64,000 nucleotides of DNA from Margaritifera margaritifera (Eukaryota; Mollusca; Bivalvia; Unionida; Margaritiferidae): contig JAQPZY010000679.1 of the NCBI GenBank assembly GCA_029931535.1, positions 267,874 through 331,873 on the forward strand, read 5' to 3'. Positions within the stretch are counted from its first letter, which is position 1, and each line of letters starts with the position of its first letter. The notes under the pieces are model-generated. The model worked only from the letters and a program-made list of their open reading frames with translations. It was not told where the DNA came from and did not search any database. A program made the position numbers and the translations under genes. Below are positions 48,893-61,878 of this stretch, in pieces.

Positions 48893-51800
48893 TCCATACA
48901 GGTTGAATCTTAACTTGTAGAAATTCCTTATGTATGTCTAAATATTTACCTTCCAAATCATGCACATTAATAGCACCATCTGATTAAGACAGTGTTGTTC
49001 AATCAGAGAGAAAAATATCATTTTTACATTAGCTTAATCGCTGGCAACGATATACGAGTTATAAACATAAAAATGATTGTTTAAATATATATGATATCTT
49101 CACACCTGCATTTTCATATCTGAGAGAATAATACAGTCCTGGGCCAACCATCATATACTTGCTTTCCGTGGGAATTAGTGAAAGATGTTGACTAAGTATG
49201 TTATTATTATGTTAAGACCAATGAGGAATTTAAAGCACAATGCTGCCAGTTTTTTTCTTATTAAGGTCAAAGTCACATGTCAAGGTCAAATGTCAACCTA
49301 AACACTCATGTATACAAATTCAATTTCAGTAGCACTTGAGTTGGTGTAAACATGCAAAACTATTCAAAGCATTTGATTTTTTAAATATGTAACAAGGCTC
49401 TAGAACATTTGGATTGCCAAGATCACGTAACAGTCACATAATTTTCCTGACAAATTATTTCGAATCCTTAATGAGAGAAGATGAACTTGCTTTAGTTTGA
49501 TTTCTATTGAAAATATTTCAACTACTAGTTTAGAAAAGAACTGTTCATTCATGGCAGATGCATGGGAACTTTCTTCATGGCTTTTGTAGTGGCTATAGAG
49601 ACTTCAGTATGAGCAACGATTGGATGATGCCTTTTGACCTTGACATGAGACGTCCGCAATCTTAATTTTTCCTTACCGGCAATCTTGCCAGTTACCTATA
49701 ACCAAACGAAGAGAGGAAAATCTTTATGTACATGTAGAATTTAGACTTACGTGGAGTTAAACACCTAGACGTTTGAGTTCCAGAGATGATAAATTTGACT
49801 GTACATAATGTTGGGTAGTGTAATATAAGCAAATAACGAGATGTTAGTATTTGATGTAAGCCCCACCCACCCTATCCCCACCGCGGACGGCAGCATTAAT
49901 GATATGAAGTGTATTACTCTGGTGCCTGTTTCCTCGCGTTTTTTTTTTTAAATATAAATATTTATTTATAAATGTTGAATATTTAAAAGGTTGGATATAA
50001 CTTCTTTTTAGAATGTCAGTACTAGAGAATCCACTGAGTATGCTAAACTATTGGTTGTCTGTGCCAAATAGATGAAGTCTGTTCTCTGGTCTGCATTATT
50101 TATATAATGTTTCAAGCCAGATGAATGAAATGGGCATCAAGCTACTATTGGATACTGACAAATTAATTTCCTGTTGGCATCACATTGCAAACAATATTTG
50201 CTGGGATAGCGCTTGATCCCACTTTAAAACTTACAAGGTGCGATGTTTTCATTGTTTTTCATTTTTTTAAAGCATTACTTCAAACTTCCAGACTTACTTT
50301 CTTAATTGGAGACCAGAAAACCACATCACCCGAGACAAGACTAGATTTTATTCTTAGTTTATTCTTCTTCATAAGAATCCTAATACGCCCTCAGCCATCA
50401 ATATGTTTAGAATATTTGCTTGGATAAAAACCTGCTTTTTTGTTACAGTTTTTGTAATTTCTTGCATTGTTTTTCAACCGTTTAAGTATAGTTTGCTATA
50501 TTTCAGTATACGTAGCTTTTTCTTTGTTTCATTGTAATCTATCTATGATGTTTGCGGATCCTTTCTTTAATGCAAATGAATCGCACGAGCTATGAATTGT
50601 CTAAGTCATTTTCACCAGCTGGATTTCTAGGTTTCTGTATCATCATTAAGTGAATAACAACACCATTTCTTTGTCCCTACCCTTTTCCTCATTTCCTCCT
50701 AAGAGCTAAGATTTAATCCACGCACACCTAATACTAATCAGTTCAATTTAATATTATACGTTATCAGGCTAAATACACAGACATAATCAATACAAGGAAT
50801 TTAATTTACTACTCAAAAATACATCTTAATATATTCGAGATGACACTGTAACTCCTCGTTTAGACGGACTGGTTTCTCTTTAAAATCATTTCGGCACATT
50901 TTTAATCTGTTTAACTTTTTCATCTTGACGTAGACTGTGATTAGCTTGTTTTTAGGATGTTTCATGATGATCATTTTACTGGTAATATGCTGCACTTGTT
51001 TGACCAAGAGTTAGTTACTCCATGGACCGTTGCTAAATCCAAAATAATGACAGTGACCTATTCTCACCATTCCCATGCTGATATTGTCTTTGGTCTTTTA
51101 ACACACATCCAATTAATTATACGTTCAGGCAGAAATATAATGTAGACATTTATGGAAATTTGGAAACAACTACGACATTTATAGAGATATACATTTAGAT
51201 CTTCCATTAGTTTTAGGGTCCAACATTTCACCTTGAAATGTGATCTTGAATTTTTCGAGACAATAAAAATAGCAACATAGTTTTTCAGATTCCTTATGTC
51301 ATCAGCTTTCAAAATGATACATTAGCCAACATTCTTCACTTTCAAGGGAAGTACAGCTGACACAGGATTTAATAGTGGAACGCTGCACACTTTAATAATT
51401 TACTTCTGTGCAAAGTCAGTAAAACATGTCAACATAATTTTGTAATTTTATTTTTAATATTAAACCTTCTGATGGACAGAGAGATAACTCGCCTTTCTCT
51501 TAAGACAAGGTTAGACTCTAATTTGAGACTGATACAAATGAATCTGTGGATATTATTAAACGCAATTACGGTTCACAGTTTTAAAAAAAACCTTGTTAAT
51601 GAAGTAACGTGTTATAATCCCTCTAATAAAAAATGAAATAACATGTAATTTCAGCAGTTTTTGGTTTGCAAAGTGGACAATAGTTGTTCTAATTGCTCCG
51701 ACAATATTGTATAAGGTTTTATATTATCATTTAACGGCACACATTAGACAATCTCTCTCTGATACAATATTTTTACACACGACCATACACGCCTACAAAG

Positions 51801-53199
51801 TTTAGTACTTTAGATTATTTTTCCACTTGAATTTAATTTGATATGTCTGTATCTCATCTAATGTCTAAGTTGACGACTCCGCTATCAGTTGTGATTAAAT
51901 ACCGGATACATCCGAAAAAAACGCTCTGCCATTAGTGAATGGGTAAATAGGATAATAAAAGATAGATATGTAGCAAGTATTATATTGTATTTGTCTTCTC
52001 ATGTTCTTTCTATCCTTGTCTTAATCATTGTCAGGTTCCACAGATAGAAGAACTGGAAATATCTCAAAAATGACAACAACAACAACAACAACAAAAGAAA
52101 AAAAAAAGACCTAGAACAGAGCAGAAACACAATTTTACAAAATTGAAGAGATTTAAAAGACAGTTTCAAAAGTTGTCAATTGAAATTATTGAAATTACAA
52201 TTCACAAATATTGATGTTCTGTGGACCTTTTTCCAAACGGTTTGTTTTCTTTAATCGTATCGCAATAATAATAAAGAAGGATATTTCATATAATAATTTT
52301 AAATCATCAAGAGGCCTTTTTTTAATAAAAATTTGTTAACATGTTTCCCTAGAGTAATTTATACCGGCTGACTCCAAAACAAATATGTTTGTTACCAATC
52401 AGTGTATTGTATATTAAGGGACATAATGTGACGTCATGTTTAGGATATAACATAGCTCGGGGTGTTAGATGGAAAAAAGATAAACACGAGTACGAAGCGT
52501 GAGTGTTTAGTTTTAAATAAAACACTCCAAACTATTTTATGTGGTATTGATCAAACAGCATCAAGGCTTCCTTACTGATAGTACGCGACCCTTACGGTCT
52601 TGACTGGCTTTAGCATAAGAAAGAATGCTGACTGTGTCCAATTTTATAGGTTAAAAAAAGGAAGGATATCCAAACGGAAAATTATTTTTGCTTCTAAAGT
52701 ATTTTTAAAATAACAGTAATTGAAAAGAACTGTTGTAGGCGAACATAGTTTTATGGTTTTATTAAAATTCCATCTAATTGTTTACCTAGGTATTTGTGTC
52801 TCTTTTATTGGGGGGGGGGGGAGGTGTGTATTTGTGTGTAAGGGGGGATGGGGGTACTTATGTGACTACTATATTGCAAATTGATCGAAAAGATAATAAT
52901 AATAACAATGGTTGAGATGTATTAATACTTACAGTAGTCACATTATAAAAAAATACAGTACGTCAACTGCATAAGATATGTATTAATGTTGACTAGAAAT
53001 ACTAATAAAAAAGAAATTTTTTAAATGTTGCAAAATAAAATTTGGGTTAAAAAGAAAGTTTTATTTTTGGGGAACAGCGCGTGATTCCGACTATGAATTT
53101 TGGAGACTTGAGTAAAGGTATTCAGTTAATCTGGTGCCAGATTATTTTAAACTTTATACATGAGGACTGTATCATTGTATTGTTTTTAATCTTTAAAAG
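48893..53199. other. No gene seen
   Basis: About 4.3 kb without recognisable domains. It contains a short 'aaggtcaaagtcacatgtca' stretch near 49264 of the monomer type, an (ACA)n run at 52073-52092 and a G-rich tract at 52809-52850. Confidence 0.5.
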
Positions 53200-54850
53200 G
53201 TATTTTAGTTTTTCAAATATAGTTTAACTGTTTGTTGAATATTTTCTATCTAAAAGGGTCTTAGCCACATTCATTTGTAGGCGTTCGGTGCATTTTAAAA
53301 AGATAATATAAATAATGTTGCCCAATATTGGCATAATACTCAAAATGGAAAAAAGTAAAACGTAATTCAGGATTTTGGTGTTAAAAAATGCTTGTATCTT
53401 TTCAACTAAACTAACTTGAAATAAACGCTGATACACACAGAGTTGATTTGTTTATTCCCTGATTAAGTTTTTCCAACTGTCACTCTAAAATGTTTGTCAT
53501 GAGTGATACGTTGAAACTTGTCAGGAATCCAATATACAAGCTGATCCTTTTGCAGTCTTCTTTGTGTTTTTTGAAATATTATTTTAGTGCCATTTAATAA
53601 AACCTTGTGTTTGTTTATTATTTTCGCACATGTCATTGCTGGTTCAGCAATTTGAAAAGTCTGACGTGTCAGAATTTAACCTATTCTCAATTTCATCAAT
53701 ATTTGTATTTAAGGCTTGGACAGCTGTGTCATCTGCATACATAATCACATAATTATTGTCAAATACCAAAAGGAAGTCATTGACAAACAGTACAAAAAAA
53801 TAGTGGTCCTACACTTAACCCTTGCGGAACACCAAATGTAACATAGGATGGATCACGTTAAACACCATTAAAACAAGTGGCTGAGATCTTTTGTTTAAAT
53901 ATGAGCTAAAGCGATATTACTAAATTTGAACAGCCATAAATTCCTTATTTCAGTTGATAAATATTGTGATTGAACAAGTCAGATGCTTTTCTAAGAACAT
54001 TTTACAGTAATAACCCAATAAGATTCATTTTAATTATTTCACGATAAAAGAATTAGTAATGTTTATTAAAGTTGTTCTACAGGGATGAGATTTTTTATAA
54101 CCATAGTAATTCTTAGATCAAAAATTTTCAGCTGATAGCAAGAAATACAAGGGTGTAAAGACATGTGATTTGAGGACATCTAACAGCATGGGATGAAAAA
54201 ATTTGGACCATAATTTCATTTATCGTCATATGTTCCTTGTTTGAAGTGAGGCATGACTTTAGCAGATTTCCATTGATCTGGAAAAGAACCAGTTTTGAAG
54301 CGTAATTCATAATGGTGGTAATATTTTGATGGACACCATCAGGATCAACCTGTAAAATTTGCGCACTGATTAAACCTAATCTAGTTTGTTTTTTTAAAGA
54401 TCAATGGATTTCAGAAATTTGAGAACATCTGAAGTTTGAATAGGTATGGGGTGTGGGCGTGTTATATTTTGTTACCTTCAATTTGCTAGATATTAAATCG
54501 CTGGTTTTCTTAGTTGTAGCATCACCTGAATTGTTGCGTACTGTAATGTATTGTGTAGTAACATTGGCAAAGAATTAATAAAAAGGATTTCCTATGTCTT
54601 TCCTCTCTGAAGTTTTTTTTACTCTTTAATTCGTTACAATATGTCCGAACTATTACCAAAACTCATTTGTAGTATATAGGTACATTGGTCTATAATAATG
54701 TTGTAGAACTCTTTCTTCGCTTTTTGAATAAGATTAGTTGCAGTATTCCTCCATTTTTTAAACTTATTTTTTGAGAGTTGAGTTTTTATGCTTATGTTTA
54801 TCTCTAATTTTGATTGGAATATTTATATCCTCATTCAATCACTCTGGTAT
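53200..54850 (-). pseudogene. Non-LTR retrotransposon (LINE) reverse transcriptase remnant
   Basis: On the minus strand the parts of a LINE ORF2 appear in order, with stops and frameshifts. 'FKKWRNTATNLI' and 'KKEFYN' lie near 54690-54760. A 'FPDQWKSAKVMP' block followed by 'QGTYDD' is at about 54220-54300. 'LRKASD-FNHNI' is near 53955-54000. FGVPQG sits at 53817-53838 and the catalytic YADDT at 53725-53739. A thumb/connection-like block, 'IMPILGNIIYI...CTERLQ', is at 53260-53350. These are hallmarks of CR1/Jockey-like reverse transcriptases. No endonuclease domain was recognised, and a SINE inserted at 54881 borders the 5' side. It is a dead copy; the clade is not determined. Confidence 0.75.
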
Positions 54851-54880
54851 TTTCGGATGTTTTACTCTCTTTTCTTTGAA

Positions 54881-55129
54881 GGAGCCCTGGGTGACCGAGT
54901 GGTCTAAGGCGCTCGTCTTTACAGATCACGGACACATCTCATCTCTGTCCGGGCGAGTTTGAGTCTCGGCTCGACCAACGTGAGTATGTGACAAAGCTTG
55001 CCCGTAGCTTCCCGTGGGTTGGTGGTTCTTCTCGGGGTCTTCCCTGGTTCTTTCTCCACCAAATATACTGGCCGACATGTATAGCCTATCATGTACTGAA
55101 AAATGGCGTTAAACCCACAAAACCAAACT
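54881..55129 (+). mobile_element. tRNA-derived SINE (family A), second copy
   Basis: Aligns end to end with 47191-47441: A box 'gaccgagtggtctaaggcg' (54893-54911), B-box-like 'gagtttgagtctc' (54954-54966), the shared body ('tagcttcccgtgggt', 'tagcctatcatgt') and the tail 'ggcgttaaacccacaaaacc'. A 10 bp direct repeat 'ttttctttga' flanks it (54870-54879 and 55130-55139). It adjoins the dead LINE. Confidence 0.85.
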
Positions 55130-55139
55130 TTTTCTTTGA

Positions 55140-55325
55140 GCAGTGCATGTTCGGTTGGTAGAGTATCGAACTTGTAATCCAAGGGATGCGGGCTTAATAC
55201 TTGACCAGGCCAGCTGAGTCGGCTGCCTATGTGTGTCCTTGCCAAAGGCACTTAACTCCCATTTCCTAGGCATGATATAGACAATAATGTCTTAAAAATG
55301 CAATTATATCCAACGCAGACAAAAA
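55140..55325 (+). mobile_element. tRNA-derived SINE (family B)
   Basis: Immediately follows the family A copy. The head reads 'cggttggtagagtatcgaac', with 'gtaatccaagggatgcggg' and a weakened B box ('gggcttaatac'). The body ('agtcggctgcc', 'gtgtccttgcc', 'aactcccatttcctaggcat') is shared with 17860-18030. Confidence 0.65.
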
Positions 55326-56689
55326 AAAGCATGTGTATTCAAGACTTGCAGAAATCATTTGTTCCAAGTGCAAATCAGTAACATTATTGAACCCATCGAT
55401 AATTTAAGCGATGATTTATAGAGATTTGTATACCTTTTTTCATCCTCAAGTAATATTTGCTGCTTCTCTACCAAGAAGTTCATCTGTTCTTGGTACAAGA
55501 ATCCCGAATTCAATAATTATTTGAATAGTCTTAGATTTTTTTCAGAGATATTGCTGGTTCATCATCTTGAAATTCTCAAGGTTTCCCTGAAGGGAGCCAT
55601 TAGATTCAATATTTTTCTGCCTCCAAGCTCACTCCTATACTCCTGTAATTGATGAGCTGGTCCTCCAAGCCAACATGGAACATGACTCTCGTATTTTCAA
55701 TATGCTAATCAAAGCAGATGATGTCTTTTTTTGTATATTTCTTTCAACTGTTTGTTAGGTTTGGATACACTTATTTAAACCTTTGGTATTCCCTCTGTCA
55801 GCATTTCAGATGAAAACCGATTTATCTCTTAAAAGGCTGATGGCACTCAGTTTTGCAAAGTTGGTGAACACTTACATACACTGCTAAACCAGAAGAGAAG
55901 GCGAGCATTCTATTTCTTTCTTTGGTCTGGAAATATGACGTTTGCATCTTAAAGGATTGGCATGAAGTGTTCATACAAATCTGTCCCTGATACATCGGTG
56001 TTTAATATATCACCATAAGAGGTCCTTTTATGTTTCGCAACAAAGTTAAGGTCTAGAGGGGGGCTCAGATACCTTATGGCTGACATGTAAATTCCTGTGC
56101 AACTTATCACTAAATGTCTAAACTGTTGATTCTTTTCCTGAATAACAACTTTTTAAAATAATTTCTGATTCCTGTGCCTACCCATAAACTTTTGCAAATT
56201 AATTGCAGTGTAACAACCTTGAAAAGTGGGTAATAAACCATTCTTTGTTTTCTGGTAGAACCCACTTCAATTGCAACCACATAAAATAAAGGACTTTATC
56301 CACAGTTACAACCACATATCGCTCTCCTAAAGTATGTTACATACGTTTTACATCTCTCTTTAAAAGTATTGAGATGTCAATATCGTGAAACGGGTCCTGC
56401 AAAGTTGCATATATCCCATTATTTGTATCCTTGGGTTAGCTGTGGAATGCAATTGGCTGAACTTTGTCCACCAAAAACTCAGGTTCTCACTCTGATATTT
56501 GGCGACGAGAAGCCATAGCAGAAACAAGAGCTTGCTCAAAAAGAAAAACATTAATTCTAGGCACTATCGATGAATAAGTAGGACCTATGTCTCACCTCTA
56601 CAGAGCAGGAAAGAGATTAGCACTGAAACAAGAAGGCTAGGAACTACATGTCGAACCAACACTCAAAGCATTTATGTTAACGTTATGAC
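55326..56689. other. No clear gene; possible old LINE fragment
   Basis: A plus-strand stretch near 55650-55720 reads VIDELVLQANMEHDSRIFN, which resembles the linker between endonuclease and reverse transcriptase in some LINEs. No catalytic motif confirms it. Confidence 0.3.
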
Positions 56690-57280
56690 ATTGACTCAAA
56701 GGTCAAACGTTGACCGAATGAGTTACAGAATTAATTGCTTTTGCATCATAATGAAACATTCCAAGAATGAACAAACTCCATCGATTTAAAAAAAAAATAT
56801 ACTTGTATCAAACAACTTGACTGTCACCTCGATCTCAGGGTCAAAAGGTGAAAGAGTGTGATGCCAAATGAATGAGTTACAGAATTAATTGCTTTTCCGT
56901 CATAATGAAACATTCCAAGAATGAACAAACTCCATCGATTTTATTAAACAAGATATACTTGAATGAAACAACTTGACTTTCACCTCGATCTCAGAGTCAA
57001 AAGGTGAAAGAGTGTGGTGCCGAAATAGTGTCTTTGCTTCATGATGATTGATTCCAAGTATGAACAGAATCCATCAAAGGGTGGAGTTAATTTAAGCATA
57101 AATAACTTTAAGCAAAACCGTAAGGAAACGGTTGACGCCGGCAGCGACGTTGGAAAAGTTACGCTATTTCGATTTTTCACTAACGTGGGCTCTCTATACA
57201 AATGTATAAATATACATTATCAACCATCATCTCTGTTAAAAACGTTGGGTTGGCCTACTAGTCCAAAACAGAGATGCTAA
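56690..57280. repeat. Related ~152 bp monomers, two clear copies plus a diverged third
   Basis: 56719-56865 and 56873-57025 are close copies ('gagttacagaattaattgct', 'tccaagaatgaacaaactcc', 'ctgtcacctcgatctcaggg'). The next unit has 'tgattccaagtatgaacaga' then 'atccatcaaagggtggag', a sequence type also ending the 40.6-42.2 kb class. Confidence 0.6.
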
Positions 57281-59550
57281 GTTTGGTTCAACAAATTTAA
57301 TTTTTATACGTCACTTTTACGTCACGTTAGAGCCATACATACTCAAAATAGAGTTTGTTTGATAACACACGTTTTATAATCCAGCATGTCCACGTTAACC
57401 TAGGGAGACTTGTTACAAACTTTTAACCTAAAGATGCCTGATAATATTGACTAAATGAAAAACCGTCTTTACTATAATTGTTGCTGTCTGAAGCTGATTT
57501 AAGATTGAAACATCATATATACGGTGATATAGGCATTTTATTTTTAGAATGGTAATCACAGAGGTTCATAATTTATATTGTAGAATCACAATAAGAAGAT
57601 TATCGCCGACGGGCTCGATATACCGTTTTTTGTCTTCTTTTGTGGCCTTCCTACTGGTCAGGAATATTCTTAGATTTCTAGGTCAACATTAATAACATTA
57701 TATTTTTAAGAGAAGCCTTGCCGTCACAGTCCCAAAGCATCCACACCTATTTGCATTGTATTTACAAAGATGATCCATTCAACGACTTAAATTTAATCGG
57801 CAGATATTCCTTTAACAAGATCTGAACTTAGAAATCCATGAAGAATCACATCTAACGCATCTTTGCTAAGTTGCATTCAATAAAAAAGGTGCGCATTCAA
57901 GGAAGTAAGTAATAAAATTACCCAGTATTGCAAACAATTGCCAAATGGTCTCTCTTCATCTGTTTGTCCATACCTCTTCCTCTATCCCTTATGAAAACAG
58001 TGATTTTAATCCTTATGCAAATGATATGAATAGAAATGGAATAATGAATAATAGTATAAGACAAAGAAATGACGTATCTGTACAACTGACTGCCAGTTAT
58101 GTAAGCAATTTAAAGAATACTTGTATTTGTTTCGTGAATAATTACAAATAATGACACATTTCAGAACGCTTTTATGAAAATAAACTCAACAAAAATCGAA
58201 GGTTTATTATCAGTAAAATTTCTTAAAACTAAAGTAGGAATGACAAAACTGGCATGTCATTCTGCACATTGCTCTCTCCACTGCAGGTTCAGTTTCTTGT
58301 ATCGAAGATCTAGGGGTGATTTTTCATTGGGATTTTTTTGTTCGCTTCAAGCTTTACAAAATAACTTTACAAACATGTGAACAGAAGATGGGTACAGTAT
58401 CAGCAAGTGCCTCTTCAGAATCTCTAATTTTACAAAGTCGGAGTCAGGTAAAGTACTTCAAGGGTTTATACATCTGACGCCAATGTCAAAACAACAGCAT
58501 ATGTTTCGTGTTGTTTATATCGTCTCATAATTACTATCCAGCAACGATACATAGAATGGTCTTAGGACTATATTCTCAAGATATTAGAATGTTGGATTAA
58601 TGTTCTGCTTTATTCTAGACTGATCCAGACCTGTTTAATCTCACACATGCTTTGCTTTTCAAAACATGTTTAACATCAACAGCGAAACATGTTAATTACT
58701 GATTTATGTAAGTTCATAGATTCCTTTTTAAATAGGAGACATAAAATTCTCCTTGAACAATTGCAATTACAAAGTACAACATTCAAAGTTATTTCAAACA
58801 CAATCTTATCTCACAAAACACTGTCACAAGAGATATGTCTAAATTATCTAAGACGACAATTACGAATTTCAGAAACGAAAGTGTAGCTTATTCTAGTGGA
58901 TTGCAGGGCTGTTGCTCCGAAAAAAAAATATACGATAATTCCAAAGACGCGCCATAGATAATAATGAAAACTATGATAATCTATGTCGTTAAAAGTATTT
59001 ATCAGGTTTTTAAAATTATTGAAGCAAAACAAGAAAATTAAAGAAAAGACTGTATGCTGATATTATCAAGTCACTATTGCGAAAACTGTATTACCCAGTC
59101 ATATTTATACTAATATCTGTTTATAATAAATAATAGTGGATATGCTTCTTTTTAGAGAAAAGTGTAAAAATTGGAATGAAATTAGACAATATACATTTAG
59201 TTCGCTATAGGAAAAGAACACGTGAAGAGTGCAGTCTTTAATTTACTACGTATGTGATGGAGTAGTAAGTACTTAGACAAGCACAACAATAGTGTGACCT
59301 TACTTTATCTACAGTAGATTATGCAACAGTTCTACACACTATACTAGTAAATTCCTTTTACGTCACCGTCTGGCATGTTAAAAGCTTATTTGAAAACAAA
59401 TCCAAAGGAGTAGATGGAAACTTTATCCTTTGTAATATTTCAATGGTGTCGTTACACCATATCCAATAACCAATACATTTTTGTAACCTACGTGATAAAA
59501 AACACCATTTGCATATCTCAACCTCCCCTCAAAACCTAAAAGATCGTAAT
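57281..59550. other. No gene seen
   Basis: Short frames at 57945-58151, 58174-58380 and 58689-58886 (plus strand) lack recognisable motifs. Confidence 0.5.
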
Positions 59551-59672
59551 GCATATCCGTACTGTTCTTGTCATCCAAATTTCAAACCGCATTCCAGTTT
59601 CATCATGCATTGATCCATACCGTTCTTGTGATCCAAATTTCAAACCGCATTCTAGTTTCATCATGCATTGAT
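59551..59672. repeat. ~62 bp direct duplication
   Basis: 'ccaaatttcaaaccgcattc' followed by 'agtttcatcatgcattgatc' occurs twice, each preceded by 'ccgt(a/-)c(t/c)gttcttgt'. Confidence 0.8.
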
Positions 59673-60100
59673 CTGCATTGTATTACTGGTTTAAACAAAC
59701 AAATAAAATTGCACATCCTTAGACATCAAAATTGTCCACCGACAAAACGGAACAAAACAACTAGCATTTCGTTTTACTTTTTGCACGGGGTAAATGATCT
59801 CATGTCCCCATTCTAATTTCCGAAGGAAAAATAAAGTGCACGATAATTCCGAATCTTATAGGGTGATTCGAGTACAGACCGACTCTCATAACGATTATAA
59901 TATTCCTTTTCTGACAGCTTTCTATATGTCTCTTGAGCCGCTGGCACACAAAACTGTTTAGTTCAATTTATACCTTTGATTTCTTAGCTATTATTTTTCC
60001 TCATCCATAATTTACACTCCATCACCTTCGATATCTTGAAAATGACATATATGCATCTTTTAGAATCGCTTGTTTGTTGGCTAATTATGAACATATTAAC
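59673..60100. other. No gene seen
   Basis: Short spacer between the 62 bp duplication and the 103 bp array; nothing recognised. Confidence 0.5.
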
Positions 60101-60545
60101 CTCCCTGAGCATAATGTTTCACCGTGTACAATATGACAACACACTGACATATATGTGGCTCTGATAAGGGTTTGTTTATCCTCGCATTATGCATATATTA
60201 TACTATCCAAGCATAGTCTATCCACCGTGTAAATTATGACAACACTTTGACATATATGTGGCTCTGAGAAGGGCTTATTTATCCTATTATTATGCATATA
60301 TTCTACTCTCCAAGCATAGTCGATCCACCGTGTAAATTATGACAACACTTTGACATATATGTGGCTCTGAGAAGGGCTTATTTATCCTATTATTATGCAT
60401 ATATTCTACTCTCCAAGCATAGCCTATCCACCGTGTAAATTTTGACAACACTTTGACATATATGTGGCTCTGAGAAGGGCCTTATTTATCCTATTATTAT
60501 GCATATATTATACTATCCGAGCATAATGTAACCACCGTGTAAATT
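60101..60545. repeat. ~103 bp tandem repeat, ~4 copies
   Basis: Unit containing 'accgtgtaaattatgacaac', 'gacatatatgtggctctgag' and 'ctattattatgcatatattc'. Starts of 'accgtgt' are near 60121, 60223, 60327, 60429 and 60533. Confidence 0.85.
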
Positions 60546-61209
60546 ATGAGAACACGCTGTGAGAGAAATAAAAGTAAAGTATTTGAAAGTGAACCATTGA
60601 GAATACTATCATAAAAGGTTGATATGTCCGAAATCGTTAGTTCTGGAAGAAAAAAAAAAAAAACATTTTTGTCATATAAGGAATCTTATTCGTATTCTTT
60701 TTGTGTGAATTTCTTTGATAATAAATGATTGATGAGCCCACATAAATCTATCTGGAATGTTACAAGACTTTACATGGGGATAATATGTGCCATTTATTCA
60801 CTATGCCTTCATACTTTCATTCCCTTTCTTCCTATTACAGGTAAATAATTTTCTTACTGATTTTTTATGTCATGTATCTTTACACAGGATTAGGTCAATT
60901 ACATCGTATGCTTTAATCTAAATAGATCATAGTTTATGAATCAATTTGTAACGTTAGACTTTAATTTTTAAATTGTTTGGAGATGGGTATTTTTTCAATC
61001 AATGATAAAAAAATTAAAGTGATAAAGCATGGTCTTAAACCAGGATTCTTTGTAGCATATTTATATATTTAAAACTTTAATTGTACAGATTTTTCATCTG
61101 TTTATTACAAAAGACGACAAGATAAAATGACGAAGCAATTTTTAAAGTTTCCATATTGCATTTCCTTTTGAAAACCTTAACCTTCCTTTATATATCCGCA
61201 GTGAACAAC
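60546..61209. other. No gene seen
   Basis: AT-rich spacer between two arrays with an A-run at 60649-60663. Confidence 0.5.
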
Positions 61210-61878
61210 CATGAGGAAATAATATTACAATAGGTAGATGGTAAACAGCAACTATGTTCAAGTTAATATTACAATAGGTAGATGGTCAACATAACAACTA
61301 TGTGGAAATAATATTACAATAGGTAGATGGTCAACATAGCAACTATGTGGAAATAATATTACAATAGGTACATGGTCAACATAGCAACTATGTGGAAATA
61401 ATATTACAATAGGTAGATGGTCAACATAACAACTATGTGGAAATAATATTACAATAGGTAGATGGTCAACATAACAACTATGTGGAAATAATATTACAAT
61501 AGGTAGATGGCCAACACAGCAACTATGTGGAAATAACATTACAATAGGTAGATGGTGAACACAGCAACTATGAGGAGATAATATTACAATAGGTAGATGG
61601 TAAACATAGCAACTATGAGGAAATAATATTACAATAGGTAGATGGTAAACATAGCAACTATGAGGAAATAATATTACAATAGGTAGATGGTAAACATAGC
61701 AACTATGAGGAAATAATATTACAATAGGTAGATGGTAAACATAGCAACTATGAGGAAATAATATTACAATAGGTAGATGGTAAACATAGCAACTTTGTGG
61801 AAATAATATTACAACAGGTAGATGGTAAACATAACAACTATGAGGAAATAATATTACAATAGGTAGATGGTAAACATT
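61210..61878. repeat. 45 bp minisatellite, ~15 copies
   Basis: Unit 'atattacaataggtagatgg' plus 'taaacatagcaactatgagg' plus 'aaata'. 'tcaacat/tatgtgg' variants are grouped in the first half and 'taaacat/tatgagg' variants in the second, showing local homogenisation. The period is a multiple of three, so one minus-strand frame stays open. Confidence 0.92.

Noticed and set aside
61258..61539. 93-codon minus-strand open frame with repeated VILFPHSCYVDHLP
   Set aside because: Product of the 45 bp minisatellite; it looks like a repeat protein but has no other support.
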